A stretch of 29,709 nucleotides of DNA from JABHCC01 sp964444375. GTDB lineage: Bacteria; Bacteroidota; Bacteroidia; Bacteroidales; UBA12481. A model generated the notes under the pieces. It saw only the letters and a program-made list of their open reading frames with translations. It did no database searches and was not told where the DNA came from. Location: positions 1 to 29,709 of the forward strand of contig CAYUGX010000018.1 of NCBI GenBank assembly GCA_964444375.1. The letters are read 5' to 3'. Shown here piece by piece: positions 1-7,139 of this stretch. How positions within the stretch are numbered: position 1 is the stretch's first letter; every line of letters begins with the position of its first letter. The translations under genes and the position numbers were made by a program.

Positions 1-1
1 G

Positions 2-625
2 CTAACCATTAGAATAACAGCCTTTGTTATGGCTAAACCTGGTGCTGCTGTATATCTCAATTGTGAACAAAAAAACGACCTGATTTGTGTCAGTGGGGAT
101 CTCGGTGGTGCCTACATGGGATTGCTGTTATTGCAGCGTGAAAAGAAGCTTTTTGAGAATGATCCAGACCTGCAACCCAAGCTAAATGAATATCACTATT
201 TGCTTGAGAAGCAGTTAAAGCCAGAAGCGCGCAAAGACATCATTTCTCAATTCAGACAACTTGAGCTGAAACCAACCGCCATGATAGACATGTCTGACGG
301 GCTTTCTTCAGATTTGCTGCATATTTGTGAGCAATCGAAACTTGGCTGCAAAATTTACACAAATAAAATCCCGGTTCATGATTCAACTGATCAGTTAGCG
401 ACAGAAATGGGTCTGAGCCCACTGGTAGCAGCCTTAAATGGGGGTGAAGATTACGAATTACTTTTCACTATGCCTCTGGACACTTTTGATAAGGTTCAGA
501 CCATACCACAAGTTAGCATCATCGGCCATATGGTTGATGCAAGTGAGGGCACCTCGATGATATTGGATGATGATACTGCCGTACCTCTGGTTGCTCAGGG
601 ATGGCGAGCAGAAGACAAAATGTAG
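2..625 (+). CDS. thiL: Thiamine-monophosphate kinase, 3' part (5' end outside window)
   Basis: Phosphorylates thiamine phosphate to thiamine diphosphate, the last step of cofactor biosynthesis, in the cytosol. The reading frame is open at the window edge: the codons before the first ATG (position 29) read LTIRITAFV, which matches the conserved LTIS-type strand of ThiL/AIR-synthase-like proteins, so the ATG is internal and the N-terminal third is missing. Visible family motifs are the glycine-rich ICVSGDLGGAYMGL, the metal-binding stretch AMIDMSDGLSSDL, and NGGEDYELLFT near the C-terminus. About 207 residues are present, against roughly 320-350 for complete ThiL. The gene ends only 12 bases before the convergent stop of lpxA, which leaves no room for a separate terminator. 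Family assignment is secure; start and promoter are not visible. Confidence 0.93.
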   Translation, partial: LTIRITAFVMAKPGAAVYLNCEQKNDLICVSGDLGGAYMGLLLLQREKKLFENDPDLQPKLNEYHYLLEKQLKPEARKDIISQFRQLELKPTAMIDMSDGLSSDLLHICEQSKLGCKIYTNKIPVHDSTDQLATEMGLSPLVAALNGGEDYELLFTMPLDTFDKVQTIPQVSIIGHMVDASEGTSMILDDDTAVPLVAQGWRAEDKM

Positions 626-637
626 GCCTATTCGGTC

Positions 638-1408
638 CTAATTCCCTATAATTCCTCTTTTCGAAGCCTCGATGAAGTCTATGATGCCTTTGATTTCTGC
701 ACTAATTTCGATTTCCTCCCTGATTTTGTCCAGTGCAAGGGTATTGTTGAGGCCAGAATTATAGATTATCCGGTAAGCTTCTTGAATTTGACGGATCAAG
801 TCTGATGAGATTCCTCTACGTCTGAGTCCGATGGTATTGATTCCTGCATATTTTGTTGGGTTTCTTCCAGCGGTTACGAATGGAGGAATATCCATACCGA
901 CCATTGATCCGCCCTGGATAAAAGCGTGTGCCCCGATACGAACAAACTGGTGAACACCGACCATCCCACCCAGGTAAGCAAAATCGTCAACTTCAACTTC
1001 ACCGGCCAATCCGACCGAATTCACGAGAATCACCTGATTACCCAGTTTGCAGTCGTGTGCCACATGCGAATATGCCATGAGCAGGCAGCCATTCCCAACA
1101 ACGGTCTCTCCAATAGCGGCCGTTCCTTTGTTGACGGTCACACACTCCCTAACCGTGGTGTTATCTCCAATACGGGTGAAGGTTGTTTCTCCATTGTACT
1201 TTAGATCTTGGGGAACAGCTGAAATAACTGCACCGGGGAAAATGCGGCAGTTTTTTCCAATGCGGGCACCATCCATGATGGTAGCATTTGGTCCGATCCA
1301 GGTTCCTTCTCCAATTTCAACATCTCCGTAAATAGTTACAAAAGGCTCTACTGTTACACCCTTGTCGATTCTTGCATCCCGATGAATAGATGCCTGATTA
1401 TGCAGCAT
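638..1408 (-). CDS. lpxA: Acyl-ACP--UDP-N-acetylglucosamine O-acyltransferase
   Basis: First enzyme of lipid A biosynthesis: moves a 3-hydroxyacyl chain from acyl carrier protein to the 3-OH of UDP-GlcNAc in the cytosol. The 256-residue protein is of normal length. Its first two thirds are hexapeptide repeats (such as IGEGTWIGPNATI and ARIGKNCRI) that build a left-handed beta-helix. The motif HVAHDC at about residues 115-120 carries the catalytic histidine (H118, equivalent to E. coli H125), and GGMVGVHQFVRIGAHAFIQGG follows as expected. The helical C-terminus completes the family architecture. It is the last gene of the minus-strand lipid A operon and starts 7 bases after the lpxC-fabZ stop, so it is probably co-transcribed with it. 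Many Bacteroidota carry efp next; here the neighbour is thiL in convergent orientation. Confidence 0.97.
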   Translation of the reverse strand: MLHNQASIHRDARIDKGVTVEPFVTIYGDVEIGEGTWIGPNATIMDGARIGKNCRIFPGAVISAVPQDLKYNGETTFTRIGDNTTVRECVTVNKGTAAIGETVVGNGCLLMAYSHVAHDCKLGNQVILVNSVGLAGEVEVDDFAYLGGMVGVHQFVRIGAHAFIQGGSMVGMDIPPFVTAGRNPTKYAGINTIGLRRRGISSDLIRQIQEAYRIIYNSGLNNTLALDKIREEIEISAEIKGIIDFIEASKRGIIGN

Positions 1409-1415
1409 GTTAGTT

Positions 1416-2810
1416 TTATTTATTCTTCACAATTTGAGCCATCAACACTCCTTCAGCGGCGACCTGATTACCCACAAAAGCCTGACCTCTCATTTTGGCA
1501 ATCCCCCGACGCATGGGTTCAAGTAATTCCAGTTTAAATACCAGGATATCACCGGGAACAACCTTTCGCTTAAACCTGACATCGTCTATTTTAAGAAAAT
1601 AGGTGCTATATGATTCTGGATTATCAACTCCACCCAGCACCAGGATACCTCCACATTGTGCCATGGCCTCTACAATCAACACACCAGGCATCACGGGTTC
1701 ATCTGGAAAATGTCCCAGGAAAAAGGGCTCATTCATGGATACATTTTTCGAACCAACGACGTGGTTATCTGTCACTTCATGAACACGGTCGACCAGTAAA
1801 AATGGCGGTCGGTGTGGCAGAAGTTTCATAATTGAATTGATATCGTGAAGGGGTACTTGATCACCATCGATGTGAGGAGCAATATTCCTGTTTCGCTCAT
1901 TGATGATTTCTTGTTTAACCAGCTTGGCAAACTCAACATTTGCCTGATGTCCGGGCCTGGTGGCAATAATCTTTCCCTTGATGGGTTTCCCAATCAGGGT
2001 TAAATCACCAATCAGGTCAAGTAATTTGTGTCTTGCGGGTTCATTAGAATAGTACAGTTTTGTATTGCTCAAGACACCTTGCGGACGAACAGCCATGCGT
2101 GGTTTACTAAAAAGGTCAGCAACCCGGTCGAGTTCTTCTTGTGGCACTTCCCGGTCGAGGATGACGATGGCATTATCAAGGCTACCGCCTTTGATCAGAT
2201 TTGAGCGCCACAGGATCTCCAACTCTCTGAAAAAAACGAAAGTTCTGGAAGGAGCAATCTCTTCAGCGTACAAATCCATATTGTTTATGGCTGCATACTG
2301 GTTGCCCAATACAACGCTACGGTAATCAATCATCACACTCAAAGAAAAATCATCAGCCGGCAGCGCCATAATTTCAATTTGGTTCTCCTCATCAGTATAA
2401 ATGATGGGTTGTTTGATTTCGAATACTTCGATTTTAGTTTCCTGGGCCTGAATACCAACAGCATTAAAGGCATCAACGTAAGGTTTTGCTGATCCATCAA
2501 GAATGGGCATCTCAGGTCCGTTAACTTCGATAAGTACATTTGAAATCCCCATGCCAGTCAAGGCACTCAAGGCGTGTTCGATGGTTCCAATCTTCGCCCC
2601 ATTATGCTCAATAGTAGTACTCCTGGCTGTTTCTGAAACGTAATCTACATGCGCTTTCACGGTCGGTTGGTCAGGCAGGTCAACGCGTTTAAAAACAATT
2701 CCATGTGAATCAGGTGCAGGAACAAAGTTCACATCCACATTGATGCCGGTATGCAAGCCAGCCCCAGACAAGGTTACACTTTTTCCAATGGTATTTTGAT
2801 TTGCAGTCAT
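1416..2810 (-). CDS. lpxC-fabZ: Fused UDP-3-O-acyl-GlcNAc deacetylase / 3-hydroxyacyl-ACP dehydratase
   Basis: Two enzymes in one 464-residue chain. Residues 1 to about 310 are LpxC, the zinc deacetylase for the committed step of lipid A synthesis. Zinc ligands H79 (in TIEHALSAL), H261 and D265 (in ARHKLLDLIGDL) are present, as are E78 and the acid/base histidine H288 (RPGHQANVEFA). Residues about 322-464 are FabZ, the hot-dog-fold dehydratase of fatty-acid elongation, with LLPHRPPFLLVDR, the catalytic histidine H367 in GHFP, and E381 in PGVLIVEAMAQ; the 14-residue His-Glu spacing equals that of E. coli FabZ. Both active sites look intact. The fusion is known from Bacteroidota and links two pathways that compete for 3-hydroxyacyl-ACP. 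A TATTTTTG box 22 bases upstream of the ATG suggests an internal promoter in the 60-base gap after lpxD. Confidence 0.97.
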   Translation of the reverse strand: MTANQNTIGKSVTLSGAGLHTGINVDVNFVPAPDSHGIVFKRVDLPDQPTVKAHVDYVSETARSTTIEHNGAKIGTIEHALSALTGMGISNVLIEVNGPEMPILDGSAKPYVDAFNAVGIQAQETKIEVFEIKQPIIYTDEENQIEIMALPADDFSLSVMIDYRSVVLGNQYAAINNMDLYAEEIAPSRTFVFFRELEILWRSNLIKGGSLDNAIVILDREVPQEELDRVADLFSKPRMAVRPQGVLSNTKLYYSNEPARHKLLDLIGDLTLIGKPIKGKIIATRPGHQANVEFAKLVKQEIINERNRNIAPHIDGDQVPLHDINSIMKLLPHRPPFLLVDRVHEVTDNHVVGSKNVSMNEPFFLGHFPDEPVMPGVLIVEAMAQCGGILVLGGVDNPESYSTYFLKIDDVRFKRKVVPGDILVFKLELLEPMRRGIAKMRGQAFVGNQVAAEGVLMAQIVKNK

Positions 2811-2832
2811 TCAGCCAGCTTTATGGTTTGTG

Positions 2833-2840
2833 CAAAAATA
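2833..2840 (-). promoter_or_regulatory. Candidate -7 box (TATTTTTG) for lpxC-fabZ
   Basis: On the minus strand this reads TATTTTTG, a full match to the Bacteroidota -7 consensus TAnnTTTG. It ends 22 bases before the lpxC-fabZ ATG. Nineteen bases further upstream the sequence is T-rich but is not a clean TTTG, so the -33 element is weak. It lies in the 60-base gap after the lpxD stop and would allow lpxC-fabZ and lpxA to be transcribed apart from lpxD. Confidence 0.4.
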
Positions 2841-2870
2841 GGATTTTAGGTAGAAGTAAAAAACTACTAC

Positions 2871-3908
2871 TTACTTAGACCGAGTAAGACGCTTCACTTC
2901 AATTTCTAATTCTCTGACGCGTTCGCTCAATTCTGGTAGTTTTCTGAACACCACATATGATCGTTGATAGGGCATCACCTCAAAACATGGTGAACCTTGC
3001 CAGGCGGCACCAGGTTTAGCGAGTGCTTGACCTACTCCAGACTGAGCAGCAATGCGAGTACCGTCAGCAATCTGAATGTGTCCGATAATCCCCACCTGAC
3101 CCCCAATCATGCAGTTTTTCCCAATTTTAGTCGATCCCGACACCCCGGTCTGGGCTGCGATAACTGTGTTTTCGCCAATCTCAACATTGTGAGCAATATG
3201 AATCAGATTATCCAGTTTTACCCCCTTCCTGATAATGGTTGAGCCAATGGTTGCCCGGTCGATTGTTGAATTTGATCCAATTTCAACCCAATCTTCAATG
3301 ATGACATTGCCCACTTGTGGCACTTTGGCGTAATCATTTCCGACATGTGGAGCAAACCCAAAACCATCACCCCCGACGACAGCGCCAGAATGAATGATGC
3401 AGTTCGCACCAATTTTACAATTGTGATGTATTTTAGTCCCTGCATAAATCACACTGTCATCTCCGATCTCAACGTGTTCACTGATATACACATTCGGGAA
3501 GATCATAACGTTTTTTCCAATTTTAGCGTGAGCACTCACATATGAGAAAGCTCCGATATACACACCCTCTCCCAACTGCGCTTTGGGATCGACAAAACAA
3601 GGATCTTCAAGTCCCTTTCGGTCGGGTGTTTGTTCAACCAGCGTGAGTAACTTGGCCAGTGCAGCATAAGGATCTTTGACACGAATCAGGCAGGCATTTG
3701 TTTTCTGCGTTACTTTCAGATTGTCATCAACAAGCACAATGCTTGCTTGCGTTGAATACAGGTGTGAGATGTATTTCTGATTGGCAAGGAAAGTCAGTGT
3801 TCCGGGTCTACCTTCCTCAATACGAGAGACATCCGACACGGTGACTTGAGCATCTCCTTCAATAGTCCCACCCAGAAATTCGGCGATTCGTTTTGCTGAA
3901 AAGTTCAT
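2871..3908 (-). CDS. lpxD: UDP-3-O-(3-hydroxyacyl)glucosamine N-acyltransferase
   Basis: Third step of lipid A synthesis: N-acylates the deacetylated UDP-3-O-acylglucosamine made by LpxC. The chosen ATG (3908) gives 345 residues starting MNFSAKRIAEFLGG, the usual LpxD N-terminus. The frame extends upstream to an ATG at 3941 and a GTG at 3944, but those 12-13 extra residues do not look like LpxD and overlap a hairpin. An N-terminal uridine-binding domain (about 1-100, with GTLTFLANQKY) precedes hexapeptide repeats (about 105-310) with DGFGFAP at 181-187 and HIAHN at 237-241 (H240 equivalent to the E. coli catalytic H239). The C-terminal helix (ELSERVRELEIEVKRL) completes the fold. It sits 53 bases after the HD-domain gene and 60 bases before lpxC-fabZ, all on one strand. 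Confidence 0.95.
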   Translation of the reverse strand: MNFSAKRIAEFLGGTIEGDAQVTVSDVSRIEEGRPGTLTFLANQKYISHLYSTQASIVLVDDNLKVTQKTNACLIRVKDPYAALAKLLTLVEQTPDRKGLEDPCFVDPKAQLGEGVYIGAFSYVSAHAKIGKNVMIFPNVYISEHVEIGDDSVIYAGTKIHHNCKIGANCIIHSGAVVGGDGFGFAPHVGNDYAKVPQVGNVIIEDWVEIGSNSTIDRATIGSTIIRKGVKLDNLIHIAHNVEIGENTVIAAQTGVSGSTKIGKNCMIGGQVGIIGHIQIADGTRIAAQSGVGQALAKPGAAWQGSPCFEVMPYQRSYVVFRKLPELSERVRELEIEVKRLTRSK

Positions 3909-3932
3909 AGAAGCAAGGGTATTTAAAACCAA

Positions 3933-3948
3933 CGGGGTCATCACCCCG
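3933..3948 (-). terminator. Short GC hairpin in the HD gene-lpxD junction
   Basis: Six-base-pair perfect stem CGGGGT/ACCCCG with a four-base loop, starting 13 bases after the HD-gene stop. On the minus strand it is followed by TTGGTTTTAAAT, which is T-rich but not an unbroken tract. It could be a weak terminator that lowers lpx expression relative to the HD gene, or an RNA-processing or stability hairpin. The stem includes the alternative upstream ATG of lpxD, which supports the downstream start at 3908. Confidence 0.35.
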
Positions 3949-3961
3949 AATAGTATACTGT

Positions 3962-5227
3962 TTAATAATATTCAGATAATGATTTGGGGAAACAAAGAAA
4001 GTACTTATTTGCTGCTCTCGACAATAGCTGCGGGTTAATTATATCTGATTCAGCCGACAACTCAATCAATTCTCCGGTGTTCTCATAGAGCATGACCTGG
4101 TCACTTTCTTCGTTATAGGCTGAATTTGAGATGGAATCGGTAAACACTATATAATGCACATCTGACTTTGATATATTCGATTCTCGACAAACCTGAGCCT
4201 GGCAATCGGCCACTAGTTCAACATCAAAGGGCGTATCCTGAATCCGGATGGCTGGCAGCTGACGGTTGAGCAGACCAAATGCCAGTTGTGAGAGGATTGG
4301 ATCGGGATGTTGGATCCATGACTTCAATGCTGAAAAAACATCTGTGTCATCAAGTTGGGCAAAAGCTTCTAAAAATGCTTGTTCGCCTGCTTCCACAATG
4401 CTTTTATTTTCAGATGAGAACAAGAATAATGCCAAGGCCGGTGAAGCATATACCGAGGTTCCACCGTCAGCTAATTCTCTGGCTCTTAGTAAAGTTTTAA
4501 TCAACAATTGTTCCGCTGCAAGGGCCGTTTTATGCAAGTATACCTGCCAGTACATCAACCTGCGTGAAATCAGAAATTTCTCAATAGAGTATATCCCTTT
4601 TTTATCCACGACCAATGAATCATCTACCACCCTAAGCATTTTGATTATTCTTTCAGAACCAATAATTCCTTCGGTGACTCCAGTGAAATAGCTATCTCGC
4701 CTGAGGTAATCGAGTCTGTCCATATCAATCTGGCTACTGACTAACTGTCGTAAGAATCGTTTATCGTGCTTGGCAGTAAAAATTTCAATCGCCACATCGA
4801 GCTGTCCACTGAATTGACGGTTCAACTCTTTCATGAACCGAAGAGAAAGAGTTTCATGGCTCACATCCTTCACAAAAACATGCTCTGTAGCATGGGAAAA
4901 CGGCCCGTGACCCACGTCATGAAGCAAAATGGCAAGGATGGCACCTAATCTTTCTTGGCGGCTTATTTGATATCCTTTTTTTTGAATAATGTCTAGGGCA
5001 GTTGTCATCAGGTGACTTGCCCCCAGGGCATGCTGGAAACGGTTATGAACAGCCCCAGGGTAAACATAAAAGCTAAGGCCCAGTTGCATAATTCTTCTTA
5101 AGCGTTGAAAATAAGGATGTTCAATGATCTCGAAAACCAAATCATCTGGTAGGGTTAAAAAACCGTACACCGGATCGTTGATTATTTTTCGTTTGTTTTG
5201 GTGGTACCGCCCTGCTGGTCTCTTCAT
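3962..5227 (-). CDS. HD-domain phosphohydrolase (SAMHD1/YdhJ-like), first gene of lipid A operon
   Basis: Predicted cytosolic metal-dependent phosphohydrolase, related to dNTP triphosphohydrolases. The ATG at 5227 gives 421 residues starting MKRPAGRYHQNKRKIINDPVYGF. The longer frame would begin with TTG at 5260, upstream of the likely promoter box, and was not used. Metal ligands of the HD fold are visible: H66 (HNRFQHALG), H103-D104 (LLHDVGHGPFSH) and D170 (SQIDMDRLDYL, the SAMHD1 D311 position). Early motifs INDPVYGF and HPYFQRLRRIMQLG are typical of this subfamily. The C-terminal part (about 290-421) is less conserved and I cannot assign it. The substrate is unknown: dNTPs are possible, but the real nucleotide or signalling substrate has not been shown from sequence. 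It precedes lpxD, lpxC-fabZ and lpxA on the same strand, a recurrent arrangement in this phylum. Confidence 0.88.
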   Translation of the reverse strand: MKRPAGRYHQNKRKIINDPVYGFLTLPDDLVFEIIEHPYFQRLRRIMQLGLSFYVYPGAVHNRFQHALGASHLMTTALDIIQKKGYQISRQERLGAILAILLHDVGHGPFSHATEHVFVKDVSHETLSLRFMKELNRQFSGQLDVAIEIFTAKHDKRFLRQLVSSQIDMDRLDYLRRDSYFTGVTEGIIGSERIIKMLRVVDDSLVVDKKGIYSIEKFLISRRLMYWQVYLHKTALAAEQLLIKTLLRARELADGGTSVYASPALALFLFSSENKSIVEAGEQAFLEAFAQLDDTDVFSALKSWIQHPDPILSQLAFGLLNRQLPAIRIQDTPFDVELVADCQAQVCRESNISKSDVHYIVFTDSISNSAYNEESDQVMLYENTGELIELSAESDIINPQLLSRAANKYFLCFPKSLSEYY

Positions 5228-5247
5228 GCGTATTAGGTAGTAATAAT

Positions 5248-5255
5248 CAAAAATA
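5248..5255 (-). promoter_or_regulatory. Candidate -7 box (TATTTTTG) for the HD-lpx operon
   Basis: On the minus strand this reads TATTTTTG, a full match to TAnnTTTG, ending 20 bases before the HD-gene ATG. No clear TTTG lies 19-20 bases upstream, so only the -7 element is supported. It lies 16 bases from the divergent rimP promoter, so the two units share one small regulatory region of about 140 bases. Confidence 0.45.
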
Positions 5256-5271
5256 CACAATTATTACGTAT

Positions 5272-5302
5272 TTTGTTCTTTACCATTATTACAGTATCTT
5301 TG
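5272..5302 (+). promoter_or_regulatory. Strong Bacteroidota-type promoter for rimP-nusA-infB
   Basis: TTTG at 5272-5275, exactly 19 bases, then TATCTTTG at 5295-5302. This matches both parts of the Bacteroidota primary sigma consensus (TTTG, N19-20, TAnnTTTG) without a mismatch. The predicted transcript start is about 5307-5310. It is the best promoter in the window and leaves a leader of about 58 bases before the rimP start, much longer than at the other candidate promoters here. Confidence 0.8.
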
Positions 5303-5330
5303 CCGGCGAAAGTAGGAGAAATGAAATACT

Positions 5331-5355
5331 AGGGGACGGGAGTCCCCTATTTTTT
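5331..5355 (+). terminator. Leader hairpin plus T-run upstream of rimP (candidate attenuator)
   Basis: AGGGGAC (5331-5337) pairs perfectly with GTCCCCT (5342-5348) around a GGGA loop, and six Ts follow at 5350-5355. This is the form of an intrinsic terminator. No upstream plus-strand gene exists for it to end: the HD gene diverges, and the only promoter feeding it is the one at 5272-5302. It therefore lies inside the rimP leader, about 22 bases after the predicted transcript start. It most likely works as an attenuator for the rimP-nusA-infB unit or as the end of a very short leader RNA. Structure is seen; function is inferred. Confidence 0.6.
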
Positions 5356-5367
5356 AATGAATATATT

Positions 5368-5832
5368 GTGATTGAACGAAGTAGAATACAAGAAATCATT
5401 GCTGAGCAGATTGGTGACTCAGCTGTTTTTGTGGTCGACTTACAGGTTAAGCCTGGAAATCTGATCCAATTATTCATCGATCACCCCGATGGAATAACCA
5501 TTGAATCATGTGTGCAATATAGCCGACTGATTGAATCAAACCTTGATCGGGAAATCGAAGATTTTGAATTGCAGGTGTCTTCACCTGGGCTGGATCAGTC
5601 TTTCAAGGTCAAAGAACAGTATTTGAAAAACCTGAGCAAATCAATTAAGGTGGTCACCACTACCGGACAGAAATTAGTAGGGGATTTAACTCAGGTTGAT
5701 GATCAAGGCATTCAGCTCGACGCTGAGGTTAAGGTCGACAATCCGGAAGGGAAAAAGAAAAAGACAGAAATTCAAGCGATTAGCTTGCAATTTGAAGATA
5801 TAAAAACAGCAAAAGTCAATCTGAAGTTCTAG
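5368..5832 (+). CDS. rimP: Ribosome maturation factor RimP
   Basis: Needed for assembly of the 30S subunit in the cytosol. The 154-residue protein has the usual size and order: an N-terminal alpha/beta domain (about 1-85) with VSSPGLDQSFK at the domain border, and a C-terminal SH3-like barrel (about 88-154) with VVTTTGQKLVGDL. A lysine-rich insert (GKKKKTE) sits between the last strands. The start is GTG at 5368; no in-frame ATG occurs between the leader hairpin and this codon. The GTG overlaps the stop of a four-codon ORF starting at the out-of-frame ATG 5357, as GTGA, which hints at coupled initiation. It is the first gene of the rimP-nusA-infB unit; nusA follows after 16 bases. Confidence 0.95.
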   Translation: MIERSRIQEIIAEQIGDSAVFVVDLQVKPGNLIQLFIDHPDGITIESCVQYSRLIESNLDREIEDFELQVSSPGLDQSFKVKEQYLKNLSKSIKVVTTTGQKLVGDLTQVDDQGIQLDAEVKVDNPEGKKKKTEIQAISLQFEDIKTAKVNLKF

Positions 5833-5848
5833 GTAAAACTTTAAGACA

Positions 5849-7084
5849 ATGGAAAATGTTAACTTGATCGATACCTTTTCTGAATTCAGGGAACTAAAAA
5901 GCATTGATCGTGCCACGATGATGAGTGTTTTAGAGGATGTATTCCGTAGTCTCCTGGTCAAGAAGTACGGCACAGATGAGAATTACGATGTAATTATTAA
6001 TGTGGACAAAGGTGACTTCGAGATTTGGAGAAATCGCGAAGTTGTTGAAGACAGTGAGCTTGAAGATGACAACCTCCAAATTAGCCTTACAGCGGCGAAA
6101 AAGATCGATGATGATTATGAGGTAGGTGAGGAAGTAACTGACGAGGTGAAGCTTGAAGATTTCGGACGTAGGATGATCCTGGCCGTACGTCAGAATCTGA
6201 CCTCTCGAATTCTTGAGTTGGAGAAAGATCACATCTATAACAAATACAAAGACACCATTGGTGAAATTATCACTGGTGAGGTATACCAGGTTTGGAACCG
6301 TGAGATTTTGTTGTTGGATGATGAAGGTAACGAACTCATACTTCCTAAACCTGAGCAGATTCCATCAGACTATTTCAGAAAAGGCGATAATGTTCGTGCG
6401 GTTGTGATCAAAGTGGATATGATGAATTACAATCCCTTTATGAATGTATCCAGAACCACCCCGATATTTTTGCAGCGCCTGTTCGAACTGGAAGTTCCAG
6501 AAATTTTCGACGGACTGATTACCATTAAGAAAATTGTAAGAATTCCAGGTGAACGAGCCAAGGTAGCTGTTGAGTCTTATGACGAGAGAATTGATCCGGT
6601 AGGGGCTTGCGTAGGAATGAAGGGATCAAGAATTCACGGAATTGTAAGGGAATTGAAGAATGAGAATATCGATGTGATCAACTATACGGCAAATATACAA
6701 TTGTTCATTCAGCGGGCTTTGAGTCCGGCTAAAATATCCTCGATCAAACTCAATGAGGAGACTTTACGGGCTGATGTTTACCTGAAACCTGAGGAAGTAT
6801 CTCTGGCGATTGGTAAAGGCGGACTGAACATCAAGCTGGCAAGTATGCTGACAGAGTACGAAATTGATGTATATCGTGACATTGATGAGGATGATGAAGA
6901 CATCGATCTGGAAGAATTTGCTGATGAAATTGAAAGCTGGATATTGGATGAGCTTAAGGCAATTGGTTGTGATACAGCTAAAAGTGTGTTAGATCTCACC
7001 ATCGAGGAGCTGGTTAAAAGAACTGATCTTGAAGAAGAAACAGTCAAGGAAGTGCTGAAGATTCTCAGATCAGAATTTGAATAA
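5849..7084 (+). CDS. nusA: Transcription termination/antitermination factor NusA
   Basis: Binds RNA polymerase and nascent RNA, stimulates pausing and hairpin-dependent termination, and takes part in antitermination at rRNA operons. The 411-residue protein shows the N-terminal polymerase-binding domain (about 1-125), an S1 domain (about 134-203), KH1 with GMKG at 256-259 and KH2 with GKGG at 322-325. An acidic linker (DIDEDDEDIDLEEF, about 344-357) leads to a short C-terminal helical module (about 362-411) that looks like one helix-hairpin-helix-type unit. The two long acidic repeats of E. coli NusA are absent, as is normal for this phylum. It follows rimP by 16 bases and precedes infB by 55. 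Because NusA promotes hairpin termination, the leader hairpin of its own operon is a plausible feedback target. Confidence 0.97.
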   Translation: MENVNLIDTFSEFRELKSIDRATMMSVLEDVFRSLLVKKYGTDENYDVIINVDKGDFEIWRNREVVEDSELEDDNLQISLTAAKKIDDDYEVGEEVTDEVKLEDFGRRMILAVRQNLTSRILELEKDHIYNKYKDTIGEIITGEVYQVWNREILLLDDEGNELILPKPEQIPSDYFRKGDNVRAVVIKVDMMNYNPFMNVSRTTPIFLQRLFELEVPEIFDGLITIKKIVRIPGERAKVAVESYDERIDPVGACVGMKGSRIHGIVRELKNENIDVINYTANIQLFIQRALSPAKISSIKLNEETLRADVYLKPEEVSLAIGKGGLNIKLASMLTEYEIDVYRDIDEDDEDIDLEEFADEIESWILDELKAIGCDTAKSVLDLTIEELVKRTDLEEETVKEVLKILRSEFE

Positions 7085-7139
7085 TCACTACTGATTAGAT
7101 TATTCAAAGGTATTTTAGACAAATTAGGAAGGTTAATAT

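Noticed and set aside
5228..5260. Upstream TTG start for the HD-domain protein
   Set aside because: It would lie before the TATTTTTG box, needs a rare start codon, and adds residues not found in the family.
7085..7139. Separate promoter for infB (TATTTTAG)
   Set aside because: It has a mismatch in the conserved TTTG part and no -33 element; read-through from nusA is simpler.
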